A DNA stretch of 64,000 nt from positions 62,001 to 126,000 of the forward strand of contig CAZJEB010000003.1 of the NCBI GenBank assembly GCA_964544955.1, given 5' to 3'. Source of the DNA: JAAZPT01 sp964544955. Lineage in GTDB: Bacteria > Bacillota > Clostridia > Christensenellales > Aristaeellaceae. The position numbers and the translations under genes are program-made. Shown here piece by piece: positions 1-8,377 of the stretch. Within the stretch, counting starts at the first letter, position 1. Each line of letters begins with the position of its first letter. Under the pieces are notes generated by a model. The model searched no databases. It had not been told where the DNA came from and saw only the letters and a list, made by a program, of their open reading frames with translations.

Positions 1-2
1 TT

Positions 3-542
3 GAACCCCCACTTATTGCCAATTACAACCAGCTTATACACGGCATACCCCTTATTGCCTATGTTAACAAAAGCTACACTAAATTTGGTGAAGTTTTTCC
101 ACGTGAAAGCTTTGGTGGATTATCCCTTACTGCAATAATGCAAAACCAAAAATACCTTGATTTAGAGCCCTTTACAAGTGCCCAATACAATGCCTTTAAG
201 GAAACAAGTGTTCTAAAGGAGGATTTGAAGCTTTGTTCATTTGAAAAGGCCTTAATCCCCTTTGAAAAGCTTATTGAATCTGGCAAGCTTAGGTCCGTAG
301 CAAGTTTACGTTTAGCCTACATTGCATGGTTTAACAGCAAGGATTTTACCACAATTAGCCTATACCCCACATGGGTTTTGGAAGGTGATTTATACCCCAA
401 TGCAAGTGATGCAAGTTTTAGTGGTGATGCAGAATCCCCTAACTTTGGCTTAATATTTGTTAATGCCCAAACTGGCGAGCTTATATCCCCATGGAATGAC
501 AGCCCAAACAGAAGTTATGATGCCCCCAAATTGATTAAGTAG
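3..542 (+). CDS. C-terminal part of a protein resembling YycH/YycI two-component regulators (5'-truncated by window edge)
   Basis: The frame is open from the first bases of the window to the TAA at 540-542, so the start lies upstream; the first ATG inside (138) is not likely to be the true start. About 179 residues are visible. The end of the protein has a run on the pattern SVASLRLAYIAWF followed by LYPTWVLEG and a closing segment on 'FVNAQTGEL', which resembles the last domain of YycH/YycI proteins that sit outside the membrane and modulate the WalK sensor kinase. That resemblance is from memory and weak. There are no upstream genes in view to confirm a wal operon. A strong hairpin terminator follows 25 bases after the stop. 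Confidence 0.5.
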   Translation, partial: EPPLIANYNQLIHGIPLIAYVNKSYTKFGEVFPRESFGGLSLTAIMQNQKYLDLEPFTSAQYNAFKETSVLKEDLKLCSFEKALIPFEKLIESGKLRSVASLRLAYIAWFNSKDFTTISLYPTWVLEGDLYPNASDASFSGDAESPNFGLIFVNAQTGELISPWNDSPNRSYDAPKLIK

Positions 543-566
543 TATATTTATATATTAATGATCATT

Positions 567-602
567 AAAAAACTCCTTATATGTTTTTAAGGAGTTTTTT
601 GT
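567..602 (+). terminator. Rho-independent terminator
   Basis: A 13-bp stem (567-579 with 588-600) with an 8-nt loop ends in a run of T. It closes the truncated gene upstream. The same stem is A/T-flanked on both sides, so it may also serve the convergent gene ending at 636. Confidence 0.85.
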
Positions 603-635
603 AATTATAAGTTGTATATTAATTAAAACTGCACA

Positions 636-2117
636 TCAACCATTTCCCAAGCTTACAATATCTTCATCTATATACTCCAATGGCTCTGTATAGGGAATAT
701 ATCCCCCTCCACCTTCCCAATATGTTAAGTTTAGTCCTCCATCACTTAAATCCAAGCCTTTTATATTTACTGTGCCATTATTGTTTATAAGGGTAAGTTC
801 ATATTTAGGATCATTCCAATAAAGGTTTTCTTTTTCTTTATATTCCCTAATTCTCCATATGCCTTTACTTTCCACAAAAAACATATTTTTATTTTCATCT
901 ATATGGCCGGATAAATATGTACCATCAAGGTTGAATTTTATAGCCTCCTCAGCCATACTGCCACCAGCGTTAAACAACCAAGTTTTGTTTATTTTATTTG
1001 CAACATCATCATCTTCATAATCATCTGCAAGTATATTTCTATCCATAATATCTAAATCCCTTACAGGCACAAAACCCCAAACAATCGCACCACCATCTAC
1101 AAAGCTATCCCCTTTTACCTCAGCAGATACATAAGCATATTCGTTATTATAAAGAGCCATACAGTTGAGCTGTGTACCTTTAGGAACAATAAATTGCCTA
1201 TATCGGGATACATCAGGGTCGTCAGTTAGGTAAGTATCATTTTTAGCTATAACATCAACATTTATAAGCTCATTACTATTTTCATCACCAATTTTGGCAA
1301 GCTTTACAATCTCCTTTGTATCCACAAAACCAATCCTTTGGGTGCGTTGGCTAACATCATAACGAACAAGAGTATAGCTACCATTATCATTATTAATATT
1401 TAGGCTCATTAACCATAACCCGCCCTTTAAAGATACAGCGGCTTTACCTTTCGCAGCCCTCCAAGCCGATTTACCATATGGGGACGAATAAACCGCAAGC
1501 TTTGTATTAGTATTTATGCCATCTATATAGGCATACTCACTACCTTCTCCCCATTCTATTAATATAATTTTACCACTATCTAATGCCGCATTTATATAAT
1601 TGTAATGCTTAACTTCTTCTACACTGTGGGGAAATAGGTTTATATTAAAGTTGCTTAATGTAATGCTATTATTCCATATAGCTTTACCTGTATTGTCAAT
1701 GGTTTCGTAGGCATACGGCTCACCTTTTACACTAAACTGGCCATATTTTGCTTCCTTTAATATCCAATTATTATCATCATAATTAAACTTATACCACTCG
1801 TTATCGCTATATGATATTGTAATTTGATTATCATTCCCTTTTAGCTTGACTTTATCTGCTTTATCCTCATCATGTTGGTACACAGCCTTTGTATATACAT
1901 TTAAGTTTTCATCCAAATAAAATAAAGCATTATGATACCGCGATGACATTATAGCCATGTTATTTACTTGCCCATCCTTAGCAGAGTAATCATCCCATGT
2001 GTGCACAGAGGATACTGCTTCAAGAAGTTCCCCCGTTAAACCCCAACCATTAGCATTGGCAGTTATAGCAATAAATAAAAACGCAAGGCTAAATATAACT
2101 ATAATTAATCTTTTCAT
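636..2117 (-). CDS. Secreted protein of unknown function with an SH3-like segment
   Basis: 493 residues beginning with a clear signal peptide (basic MKR, hydrophobic core to about residue 20, cleavage near A-N-A). The mature part is rich in Asn, Asp, Tyr and Trp and has no transmembrane segment or sorting signal. Residues about 285-350 alternate short strands with aromatic and glycine positions ('FIVPKGTQLNCMALY', 'VWGFVPVRDLDI'), which is typical of bacterial SH3-like domains that bind cell-wall material. The last 100 residues look like a lipocalin-type or TTR-type strand-rich domain ('FNLDGTYLSGHID', 'GIWRIREY'). I do not recognise the family. It is transcribed alone, divergent from the beta-helix surface gene, and could be a cell-surface partner of it; that is inference. 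Confidence 0.75.
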   Translation of the reverse strand: MKRLIIVIFSLAFLFIAITANANGWGLTGELLEAVSSVHTWDDYSAKDGQVNNMAIMSSRYHNALFYLDENLNVYTKAVYQHDEDKADKVKLKGNDNQITISYSDNEWYKFNYDDNNWILKEAKYGQFSVKGEPYAYETIDNTGKAIWNNSITLSNFNINLFPHSVEEVKHYNYINAALDSGKIILIEWGEGSEYAYIDGINTNTKLAVYSSPYGKSAWRAAKGKAAVSLKGGLWLMSLNINNDNGSYTLVRYDVSQRTQRIGFVDTKEIVKLAKIGDENSNELINVDVIAKNDTYLTDDPDVSRYRQFIVPKGTQLNCMALYNNEYAYVSAEVKGDSFVDGGAIVWGFVPVRDLDIMDRNILADDYEDDDVANKINKTWLFNAGGSMAEEAIKFNLDGTYLSGHIDENKNMFFVESKGIWRIREYKEKENLYWNDPKYELTLINNNGTVNIKGLDLSDGGLNLTYWEGGGGYIPYTEPLEYIDEDIVSLGNG

Positions 2118-2317
2118 GATAAGCTCCTATATTAAAATTTTAACAAAAAACATTCTTTGTAATTATTTTACTATATTTAGTTTTTTTTACAAACAAATTG
2201 TGTAATAATTTACAAACATCTATAAAGCAATATATCACAATCATAATTAATAATTATGAAATTAAGATAAACAAGAAAATCAAAATGCAACATTTGTAAA
2301 TTTATTAAACAAATTCT

Positions 2318-2346
2318 GTTGTTTTTAAGTTAATTTGTGTTATAAT
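2318..2346 (+). promoter_or_regulatory. Promoter for the beta-helix surface gene
   Basis: TATAAT at 2341-2346 is preceded by TGT (2338-2340), giving an extended -10, with a TTGTTT-like -35 at 2319-2324 and a 16-bp spacer. The start codon is 31 bases downstream. The remaining 260-base divergent region (2118-2377) is very AT-rich and shows no other clear element. Confidence 0.6.
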
Positions 2347-2377
2347 TGGCTTATTAAATATGTAAGGGGGACTTATA

Positions 2378-3370
2378 ATGAAGTTTAAGTCTACATTGTT
2401 ACTCGCATTGTTAATATGCTTATTATCCACAACCACCCTAGCAGCATCATATACAATTGCAACTGGAAGCTCTCAGGATGCAATGCAAGCCATATTTGAT
2501 AATGCTGTAGATGGTGACACTATTGTTTTTGAGGCAGGCGAACATGTGATTAATTCTTCTTTGCAAGTAATAAATAAAGCAGTAACCATAAACGGTAATG
2601 GTGCAAAGTTGCTTTTAAAAAACCATATAGGTTATGGTGCAAGCACACCTGCTAGTTATACTGACTCCCCTTTGTTTGTTCATTTTACAAAAGATTCTAC
2701 TGCAGTTGGTAATTTAAATATAAATGGTTTAGAGCTTGTTGTTGATAATACAAACGTTAATAGTATAGGTTTGAGAATAACTGATGAATCACCAACAAAA
2801 AACACTATTAACATTGATAATATAAAAGTGCTTAGTAATAGCACAAAATATACGCACGCTTTAATGCTAAACGAGTGGGTTCCCCTTGGAGAAGGCCGAA
2901 GCAATCATTTTGACGTAAACATTACAAATTCTACTTTTGATGTAAATAGCACCGGCGCAAACTGTATAGGTATAGGCCCTGGTACCCCAAAAGAAGGCGA
3001 AAGCGATTTTATGGATTGTAGTTTAAATATAGATAACTGCACATTAGGCGAAAATTCTAAAAACCGCTATGGAGTACATTCCCCTTACCACATGAAAGAT
3101 TTGGTTATAAATAACACAAGCATAAATAATTATTCTGCAGGTGGTGTAAAAATTCAGGAAAGTGAAGCTAGCAACACCGAAATTACAAATTGTGAGTTTT
3201 TAGCAACACCAAGTAATTGGAAATATGCCCTTATGGTTACAAATTCAGCAAATTCATTTGCAACAGATTCTGGCTTTAACTGGTTAGATAAAATGACTGG
3301 TAATAACTTTAACAGCCAAAACTTATTAATGCTTAGCAGAAACCCAATGAATGAAGTATTTTGGTTATAA
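2378..3370 (+). CDS. Secreted parallel beta-helix surface protein, N-terminal part (gene interrupted by TAA)
   Basis: The gene starts at the ATG after AGGGGG (2364-2369) and encodes a signal peptide (cleavage near T-L-A-A, residue 22). Next comes a right-handed beta-helix of the pectate-lyase type: repeated short segments such as 'VTINGNGAKL', 'LNINGLELVVDNTNVNS', 'INIDNIKVLSNS', 'LNIDNCTLGENS' and 'LVINNTSINNYSAGG' mark successive coils. The frame stops at TAA 3368-3370 after residue 330, yet the same frame continues without another stop to 4069 and there encodes the stalk and anchor. The truncated product would be secreted but lack its anchor. Such helices often bind or cleave polysaccharides; no catalytic residues can be named here. 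Confidence 0.8.
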   Translation: MKFKSTLLLALLICLLSTTTLAASYTIATGSSQDAMQAIFDNAVDGDTIVFEAGEHVINSSLQVINKAVTINGNGAKLLLKNHIGYGASTPASYTDSPLFVHFTKDSTAVGNLNINGLELVVDNTNVNSIGLRITDESPTKNTINIDNIKVLSNSTKYTHALMLNEWVPLGEGRSNHFDVNITNSTFDVNSTGANCIGIGPGTPKEGESDFMDCSLNIDNCTLGENSKNRYGVHSPYHMKDLVINNTSINNYSAGGVKIQESEASNTEITNCEFLATPSNWKYALMVTNSANSFATDSGFNWLDKMTGNNFNSQNLLMLSRNPMNEVFWL

Positions 3371-4069
3371 AAAGATGAAAATAATCCTTTAGCAGGCAAT
3401 ATTGTAAATGCTGGAACCCGCTTAGTTACAAGTGGCTCAAGCGCAAATAAAGGATTGGTTCTTCTAATTGATTTTAGCCCAAGTAAGAATTTATTGCATT
3501 TCCCATTAGTAACTGACCCTAATCAAACCGTTAGAGTAAAATATAATCCAGATTACACCGATGCCAATGATATTAGCACTTTCTTTAACGATACCAACCC
3601 TGCAGGTGTATCTAATATAGCTAACCTTACAAGTAGGCAAGAAGCATTAGGAATAACCAATTATGTGGTAGAAAATCCCGCAATAGCTGAAATAAAAAGC
3701 GATGATAATGGTGAAATTGAAATTGCGCCCTTAGCCATTGGTAAAACAAGGTTGGCTATTACAGTTGGTGGAGGCACTACAATGCAAATTAGGGCAGCAG
3801 ATTTTGCAAACGCCAGAACAAAGTATGTTGATATTATTGTTGGTGATTTACCTGCTACCGATAGCCCTGTTCCCACAGCTACAGCCACAATAGCTCCCAC
3901 AACAGTTCCTACCCCTGCCGCAACACCTACCCTTGCCCCAACAACACAAGTGCCATTAATCAGTGCACCAAAAACTGGTGATAATAATAACATCGTTTTA
4001 TATATGGTATTGTTTGGGTTTGCTGTTGTAGGTATGTTAGTTGGATTTAAAAAACGTGTTGAGAAGTAA
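3371..4069 (+). pseudogene. C-terminal part of the beta-helix surface gene: stalk plus PKTGD sorting signal, after an in-frame stop
   Basis: This stretch is in the same frame as 2378-3370 and has no further stop for 232 codons. It begins directly after the TAA with K-D-E-N-N-P and continues the beta-rich fold. A Pro/Thr/Ala stalk (about 3850-3955) and ISAPKTGD (3958-3981) follow, then a hydrophobic span of about 20 residues and a basic tail ending KKRVEK. That is the layout of a sortase substrate. A TTG at 3455 could start an ORF, but no ribosome-binding site precedes it. A nonsense mutation, a sequencing error or stop read-through would all explain it. The intact gene would have 562 residues. 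Confidence 0.75.
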
Positions 4070-4073
4070 ATAT

Positions 4074-4104
4074 AAAAACAAGCATATAAATATGCTTGTT
4101 TTTT
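4074..4104 (+). terminator. Rho-independent terminator
   Basis: The 9-bp stem 4078-4086 with 4091-4099 is followed by T's. It closes the surface-protein transcript just before the convergent IclR gene. Confidence 0.8.
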
Positions 4105-4150
4105 GTATTATAGTTTATAAATTAATTAGATTACAAATTACTAAGTTATA

Positions 4151-4915
4151 TTACATTAATATATTTGAATATTTTTTTGATATTTCCAACAATACTTTTA
4201 TATACTCTTTTATTTTATTTTCTCCAAATCTCAATGATGGACCAGATATAGACATTGCAGATACTACTTGACCTGCTATATTGAATAATGGAACTGCGAC
4301 ACATTTAATGCCATGTTCATGCTCCATATTATCAATTGCATATCCTCTCTGCCTTATCAATTCAAGTTCTTTCATTAGTGATTTGGGGTCTGTTATTGTG
4401 TTCTTTGTATACGCTACTAGCCCTCTACCTATAACATCATCAATAATAGATAATTCTTGATATGCCAGTAAAGCCTTACCTAAACCTGTACAATATGCAT
4501 CAGCTCTAATTCCTATAACATTCCTACCACCAATACATGCTTTTGGATAAACAGCATCAAGATAAATTACATGATAATTAAAAAGTTTTGCAATATATAT
4601 TGTTTCTCCTGTAAGTTCAGCAAGTTCTTCAGCTGAAGGCCGTATAATTTTTCTAATATCATTATTTTGATAAAAATGGTTACTGTATTCTAATACTTTT
4701 GCCCCCAAATGGTAGCGTGAAGTCTGTGGGTTGCGCTCCACAATACCGCATACTTCAAAGGTGCTCAATATATTATGAACGCTACTTTTAAGCATTCCCG
4801 TTTTTTTGCTTAATTCAGTAACTCCAATTTCTGTTGAGCTTGAAACAAAATAATCCAGAAGTTTGATTGCTTTATACAGGGATTTTACTTTTATATTTTC
4901 TTCTGTTTTATTCAT
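4151..4915 (-). CDS. IclR-family transcriptional regulator
   Basis: 254 residues, the usual length of the family. Residues about 10-75 form the N-terminal winged helix-turn-helix ('IGVTELSKKTGMLKSSVHNILSTF', recognised as two parts), followed by the wing 'GIVERNPQTSRYHLG'. The rest is the ligand-binding GAF-like domain with the family's 'YCTGLGKALLA' and 'AMSISGP' segments. A GGAG site precedes the ATG. The gene is divergent from the sialidase-like operon that starts at 5111, so by family habit it senses a pathway sugar or its breakdown product and represses or activates that operon. The shared 195-base region holds an imperfect inverted repeat at 4961-4988 (TTTAAAATAC / GTATTTAAA) that could be its operator. 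Confidence 0.9.
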   Translation of the reverse strand: MNKTEENIKVKSLYKAIKLLDYFVSSSTEIGVTELSKKTGMLKSSVHNILSTFEVCGIVERNPQTSRYHLGAKVLEYSNHFYQNNDIRKIIRPSAEELAELTGETIYIAKLFNYHVIYLDAVYPKACIGGRNVIGIRADAYCTGLGKALLAYQELSIIDDVIGRGLVAYTKNTITDPKSLMKELELIRQRGYAIDNMEHEHGIKCVAVPLFNIAGQVVSAMSISGPSLRFGENKIKEYIKVLLEISKKYSNILM

Positions 4916-5032
4916 AACTACACTCCAAATTTTATTTTATATTTATTATACAATAACAAATTTAAAATACAAGCTATTAGTATTTAAAGGATTTTGTGCA
5001 ATTTTATACAATTAAAATATAAAAAACACATA

Positions 5033-5061
5033 TTGACATATCTAACTATATAATATAAAAT
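5033..5061 (+). promoter_or_regulatory. Promoter of the sialidase-like / sugar ABC operon
   Basis: A perfect TTGACA (5033-5038) is followed after 17 bp by TAAAAT (5056-5061). The start codon is 50 bases further on. The candidate IclR site at 4961-4988 lies 45 bases upstream of the -35. Confidence 0.65.
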
Positions 5062-5110
5062 AATATTATAAGAAACAGTGTTCATTATTGATGAATTTTG
5101 GAGCATTTAA

Positions 5111-6127
5111 ATGAAATACACTATAATTACAAAAAAATTAATAATGGAAAAATCTCCAACAAATATGTGCCATGCCTCTACTTTAATTAAGCTTGGAGAT
5201 GGCGAGTTTATTTGTGCTTGGTTTGGTGGAACATTAGAAGGAAATAAAGATACTGGGATATATATAAGTAAAAGTTACAGAAATACTTTTGAACCACCAA
5301 AATTAATTGCTTCTTCAAATGAAGCTCATTGGAATCCAGTTCTTTTCAAACTTGATAGTAATAAGATAATTTTATTTTATAAAGTTGGTATGTTAATTAG
5401 TAAATGGAAAACAATGTATAGAATATCTTATGATGGTGGTAACACTTTTAGCAAAGAAAATGAACTTGTAAAAAATGATTTTGGTGGTAGGGGGCCAGTA
5501 AGAGCTAAACCAATACGTTTGTTTGATGGCACCATAGCAGCGCCATCTTCAAAAGAAGATGGCGAATGGTACTCATTTATAGATTTAAGTGCTGACAATG
5601 GAAAAACTTGGAAAAAATCAGAAAAGATTTATGCAACTAAGTCTGAATTTTTAGAAAACAATAATTTTAATAATACCTTAATACCAGTAAGTGAGCAATC
5701 TTTCAAGGGTAGAGGTGTTATTCAACCAGCCATATGGGAGAGCACCCCTAATAACATTCATGCTTTTATGCGAAGTTCTGAAGGAAAAATATTTAGGGCT
5801 GATTCAAGTGATGGTGGCAATACTTTTTGTAAAGCTTATAATAGTAACTTGCCTAATAATAATAGTGGAATTGATATATGTAAACTTGAAAATGGTATAT
5901 TAATTTTAGCCTACAATCCTATTAATAAAAATTGGGGAAATAGGACTCCTCTTAGATTATCTTTCTCTAAAGATAACGGTATAACGTTTGAAACACTAAT
6001 TGATATTGAAACAAGGTCTGGAGAATTTTCATATCCTGCAATTGTCGCTGAAGGAACAAAGTGTTATTTGACTTATACATATGATAGAATAAATCTTTGT
6101 TTTTGTGAAATAAATATTGAAAATTAA
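5111..6127 (+). CDS. Cytosolic sialidase-like (BNR-repeat, GH33-type) glycosidase
   Basis: 338 residues of a six-bladed propeller type. Four Asp-boxes are visible: SYDGGNTF (residues 106-113), SADNGKTW (160-167), SSDGGNTF (232-239) and SKDNGITF (286-293). The 'RGPVRAKPIRL' segment near residue 127 has arginines of the kind that bind the carboxylate of ulosonic acids. There is no signal peptide, so it acts inside the cell on sugars brought in by the ABC transporter encoded next. It resembles the 'predicted neuraminidase' group (COG4692-like), whose substrates are mostly unknown; sialic acid, KDN, Kdo and Dha hydrolases all occur in GH33-like proteins. It heads the operon; a GGAG site lies 9 bases before the ATG. 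Confidence 0.8.
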   Translation: MKYTIITKKLIMEKSPTNMCHASTLIKLGDGEFICAWFGGTLEGNKDTGIYISKSYRNTFEPPKLIASSNEAHWNPVLFKLDSNKIILFYKVGMLISKWKTMYRISYDGGNTFSKENELVKNDFGGRGPVRAKPIRLFDGTIAAPSSKEDGEWYSFIDLSADNGKTWKKSEKIYATKSEFLENNNFNNTLIPVSEQSFKGRGVIQPAIWESTPNNIHAFMRSSEGKIFRADSSDGGNTFCKAYNSNLPNNNSGIDICKLENGILILAYNPINKNWGNRTPLRLSFSKDNGITFETLIDIETRSGEFSYPAIVAEGTKCYLTYTYDRINLCFCEINIEN

Positions 6128-6176
6128 TTGTTGTTTTAGGCTATGCCTATAATATATATTATTAAGGAGGAGAAAC

Positions 6177-7445
6177 ATGAAAAAATTACTAGCAATTATG
6201 TGCGCTTTAGTATTATTACTTGGTAGCACAGGCGCAGCGTTAGCTGAAGAGAAGGTAACAATAAACTTTTGGGGTGGTTGGACTGGTCCAGACGCAAACA
6301 CCATGAAAGAAATTGTAGACCGCTACATGGTTGAAAACCCAAATGTAGTTATTAACTTTGAGACACAACAGTGGACACCTCTATTTACCAAGTTCTTAGC
6401 CGATGCATCCACTGGTAATGCTCCACACATCATGGCTATGCGTCCAATGGATATGGGCCAATTTATTGAATTAGGGCTTATGGATGACAGCTTTGCTGAA
6501 AGTATTGGAATTAATTCTGCTAACTATTCAAGCGCAGCATGGGAAGGCACAATGTATAAAGGAAAACAATATGCTATACCATTAGACCAACATATGCATG
6601 GTTTATATTACAACGAAGATATGTTTAAAGCTGCAGGAATTGAAAACCCTCCAGTTACTGGAGAAGAATTCATTGATGTTGCTCGCAAATTAACAATTGA
6701 TGCAAACGGAAAAAATTCAACCGAAGAAGGTTTTGATAAGGCTAATATAGTTCAATATGGTTTAAGCTTTAACATGAACCATCATGTCGGATTCCAAATG
6801 AGTGCATTAATATCACAACAAGGTGGCGTACCTTTCTCAAACGAAATGACAGAGGTTCCCTTTGATACAGATATGGCAGTAAAAGCCTTAGCTTTTATAC
6901 AAGATTTAGTAATCAAGTATGGAGTAACACCTGTTGGAGATAAGGCACCAGTATCTAGCTTTATAGCAGGTAATGTTGCTATGTTTATTGATGGTCCATG
7001 GCAGATGCCCGCTTTAATGGAAACAACATTAAACTGGAAAACCGCACCTTACCCTGCAGTATTTGATAAACAAGTTGCTTGGGGTAACGAACACATATTT
7101 GCATTCCCCAAAAGTACAAAAGATGAAGCACAATCACAAGCTATAAAGAACTTTATGGTTTGGATGGCTGATAATTCTGGTGAATGGGCTAAATCCGGTC
7201 AAATACCTGCAAGCACAAGTGGCCAAGAAATAGCCTCAACTATGCCTGGTCGTCAAGCATTTATTGATAGTATGGGAGGAATGTACTTGTTACCAGCAAG
7301 TGCAAAATCCGCCGAATTGTTTGGTTCATCTGCTACATCGCCGTTTGTTGTAGCTGCACAATCATTATTATTGGATGGAAACACACCTGAGGATGTTGTA
7401 GATCAGCTTAAGGATGATATGAATTCAATATTGAGTATGCCATAA
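6177..7445 (+). CDS. ABC transporter solute-binding protein (sugar, COG1653 type)
   Basis: 422 residues. A signal peptide (MKKLLAIMCALVLLL..., predicted cut after A-L-A near residue 23) is followed by a type I-like sugar-binding fold with the family marks 'INFWGGWTGPD', 'YAIPLDQHMHGLYYNED' and 'AMFIDGPWQMPAL'. No Cys follows the signal peptide, so it is not a lipoprotein, which is unusual for a Gram-positive binding protein. AGGAGG precedes the ATG by 6 bases. It feeds the permeases at 7507 and 8378. No ATPase gene is in the operon, so a shared MsmX-type ATPase encoded elsewhere is likely. Confidence 0.92.
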   Translation: MKKLLAIMCALVLLLGSTGAALAEEKVTINFWGGWTGPDANTMKEIVDRYMVENPNVVINFETQQWTPLFTKFLADASTGNAPHIMAMRPMDMGQFIELGLMDDSFAESIGINSANYSSAAWEGTMYKGKQYAIPLDQHMHGLYYNEDMFKAAGIENPPVTGEEFIDVARKLTIDANGKNSTEEGFDKANIVQYGLSFNMNHHVGFQMSALISQQGGVPFSNEMTEVPFDTDMAVKALAFIQDLVIKYGVTPVGDKAPVSSFIAGNVAMFIDGPWQMPALMETTLNWKTAPYPAVFDKQVAWGNEHIFAFPKSTKDEAQSQAIKNFMVWMADNSGEWAKSGQIPASTSGQEIASTMPGRQAFIDSMGGMYLLPASAKSAELFGSSATSPFVVAAQSLLLDGNTPEDVVDQLKDDMNSILSMP

Positions 7446-7451
7446 TTAAAA

Positions 7452-7477
7452 TACCCCTTGGAGAAATCCAAGGGGTA
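7452..7477 (+). other. Intercistronic hairpin after the solute-binding-protein gene
   Basis: A perfect 11-bp stem (7452-7462 with 7467-7477) closed by a GAAA tetraloop. On this strand it is followed by A's, not T's, so it is not a normal terminator. It probably protects the 3' end of the binding-protein mRNA and lets it accumulate above the permease mRNA. The other two ABC operons of the window have a hairpin at the same junction. Confidence 0.7.
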
Positions 7478-7506
7478 AAAAAAATATAATTGAAGGGAGT
7501 ATTCCA

Positions 7507-8376
7507 ATGCATAAAAGCCAAACGGGAAAAGCTTTATTGTTTTTGTCTCCTTATATGTTGATATTTATTATATTTCGATTAATTCCCAGCTTTTCCAGTA
7601 TATACATAAGTATGACTAAGTGGAGCATTGTTGGCGATCCAGAATTCATTGGTTTTAAAAATTTTATAGCACTTTTTAAAGATGCAAATTTTTATAAAGC
7701 TTTAATTAACAATGCTAACTTTCTGCTTATTATACTCCCAACGCTAATTATTTTAAGCTTCATAGTAGCTTTAGTGTTAAACCAAAAGATACTGGGTAAA
7801 AATGCTATTAGAGTTATTGCAGTAATACCATATGTTCTTATTCCTGCTGTTGTTGGTATAATATGGAACTGGATGTATGATGCAAATTTTGGTATTTTAA
7901 ATTACTTATTATATTTATTGGGTATACCTAAACAAGGGTTTTTAATTGATAAAAACATTGCTTTATATTCCGTTTCTGCTGTAATAATTTGGTCATATTT
8001 AGGGTATAATATGGTATTATACTTAGCTGGATTACAAGGAATTTCACCAGAATTGTATGAAGCTGCTGAAATTGACGGAGCAAATAAATTACAGACCATT
8101 ACAAAGATTACAATCCCACTTTTATCGCGTACTACATCATTAATAATTACATTAACTTTAATTAATATAGTACAAGTTTACGATCAAGTAGTGGTTATGA
8201 CAGGTGGTGGACCTTCAAGGTCAACAATGACTCTTATTCATTATCAGTATATAGCAGGTTTTGAGCGTCAACAACTTGGATATGGGTCTGCTATTGGTGT
8301 AGTAATATTAATTATTTTAATAATATTAGTACAGTTGCAACGTTTAGTTTTTAATTCAAATAAGGAGATATACTAA
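7507..8376 (+). CDS. Sugar ABC transporter permease (UgpA/MalF type)
   Basis: 289 residues with six predicted membrane spans. The EAA loop that docks the ATPase reads 'YEAAEIDGANKLQTITKITI' near residues 182-201. The start follows GAAGGGAG. It pairs with the second permease two bases downstream to form the membrane channel for the sugar recognised by the 6177 product. The N-terminal 'FLSPYMLIFIIFRLIPSF' is typical of the first-permease type. Substrate cannot be read from the sequence; context suggests an acidic sugar or oligosaccharide. Confidence 0.92.
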   Translation: MHKSQTGKALLFLSPYMLIFIIFRLIPSFSSIYISMTKWSIVGDPEFIGFKNFIALFKDANFYKALINNANFLLIILPTLIILSFIVALVLNQKILGKNAIRVIAVIPYVLIPAVVGIIWNWMYDANFGILNYLLYLLGIPKQGFLIDKNIALYSVSAVIIWSYLGYNMVLYLAGLQGISPELYEAAEIDGANKLQTITKITIPLLSRTTSLIITLTLINIVQVYDQVVVMTGGGPSRSTMTLIHYQYIAGFERQQLGYGSAIGVVILIILIILVQLQRLVFNSNKEIY

Positions 8377-8377
8377 T

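Noticed and set aside
3850..3960. DNA microsatellite in the PT-rich stalk
   Set aside because: Codons vary; the repetition reflects Pro/Thr composition, as in the stalk at 25710-25820.
7452..7477. Rho-independent terminator after the binding-protein gene
   Set aside because: The stem is followed by A's on the coding strand; only the opposite strand would have a T-run, and no gene is transcribed from there.
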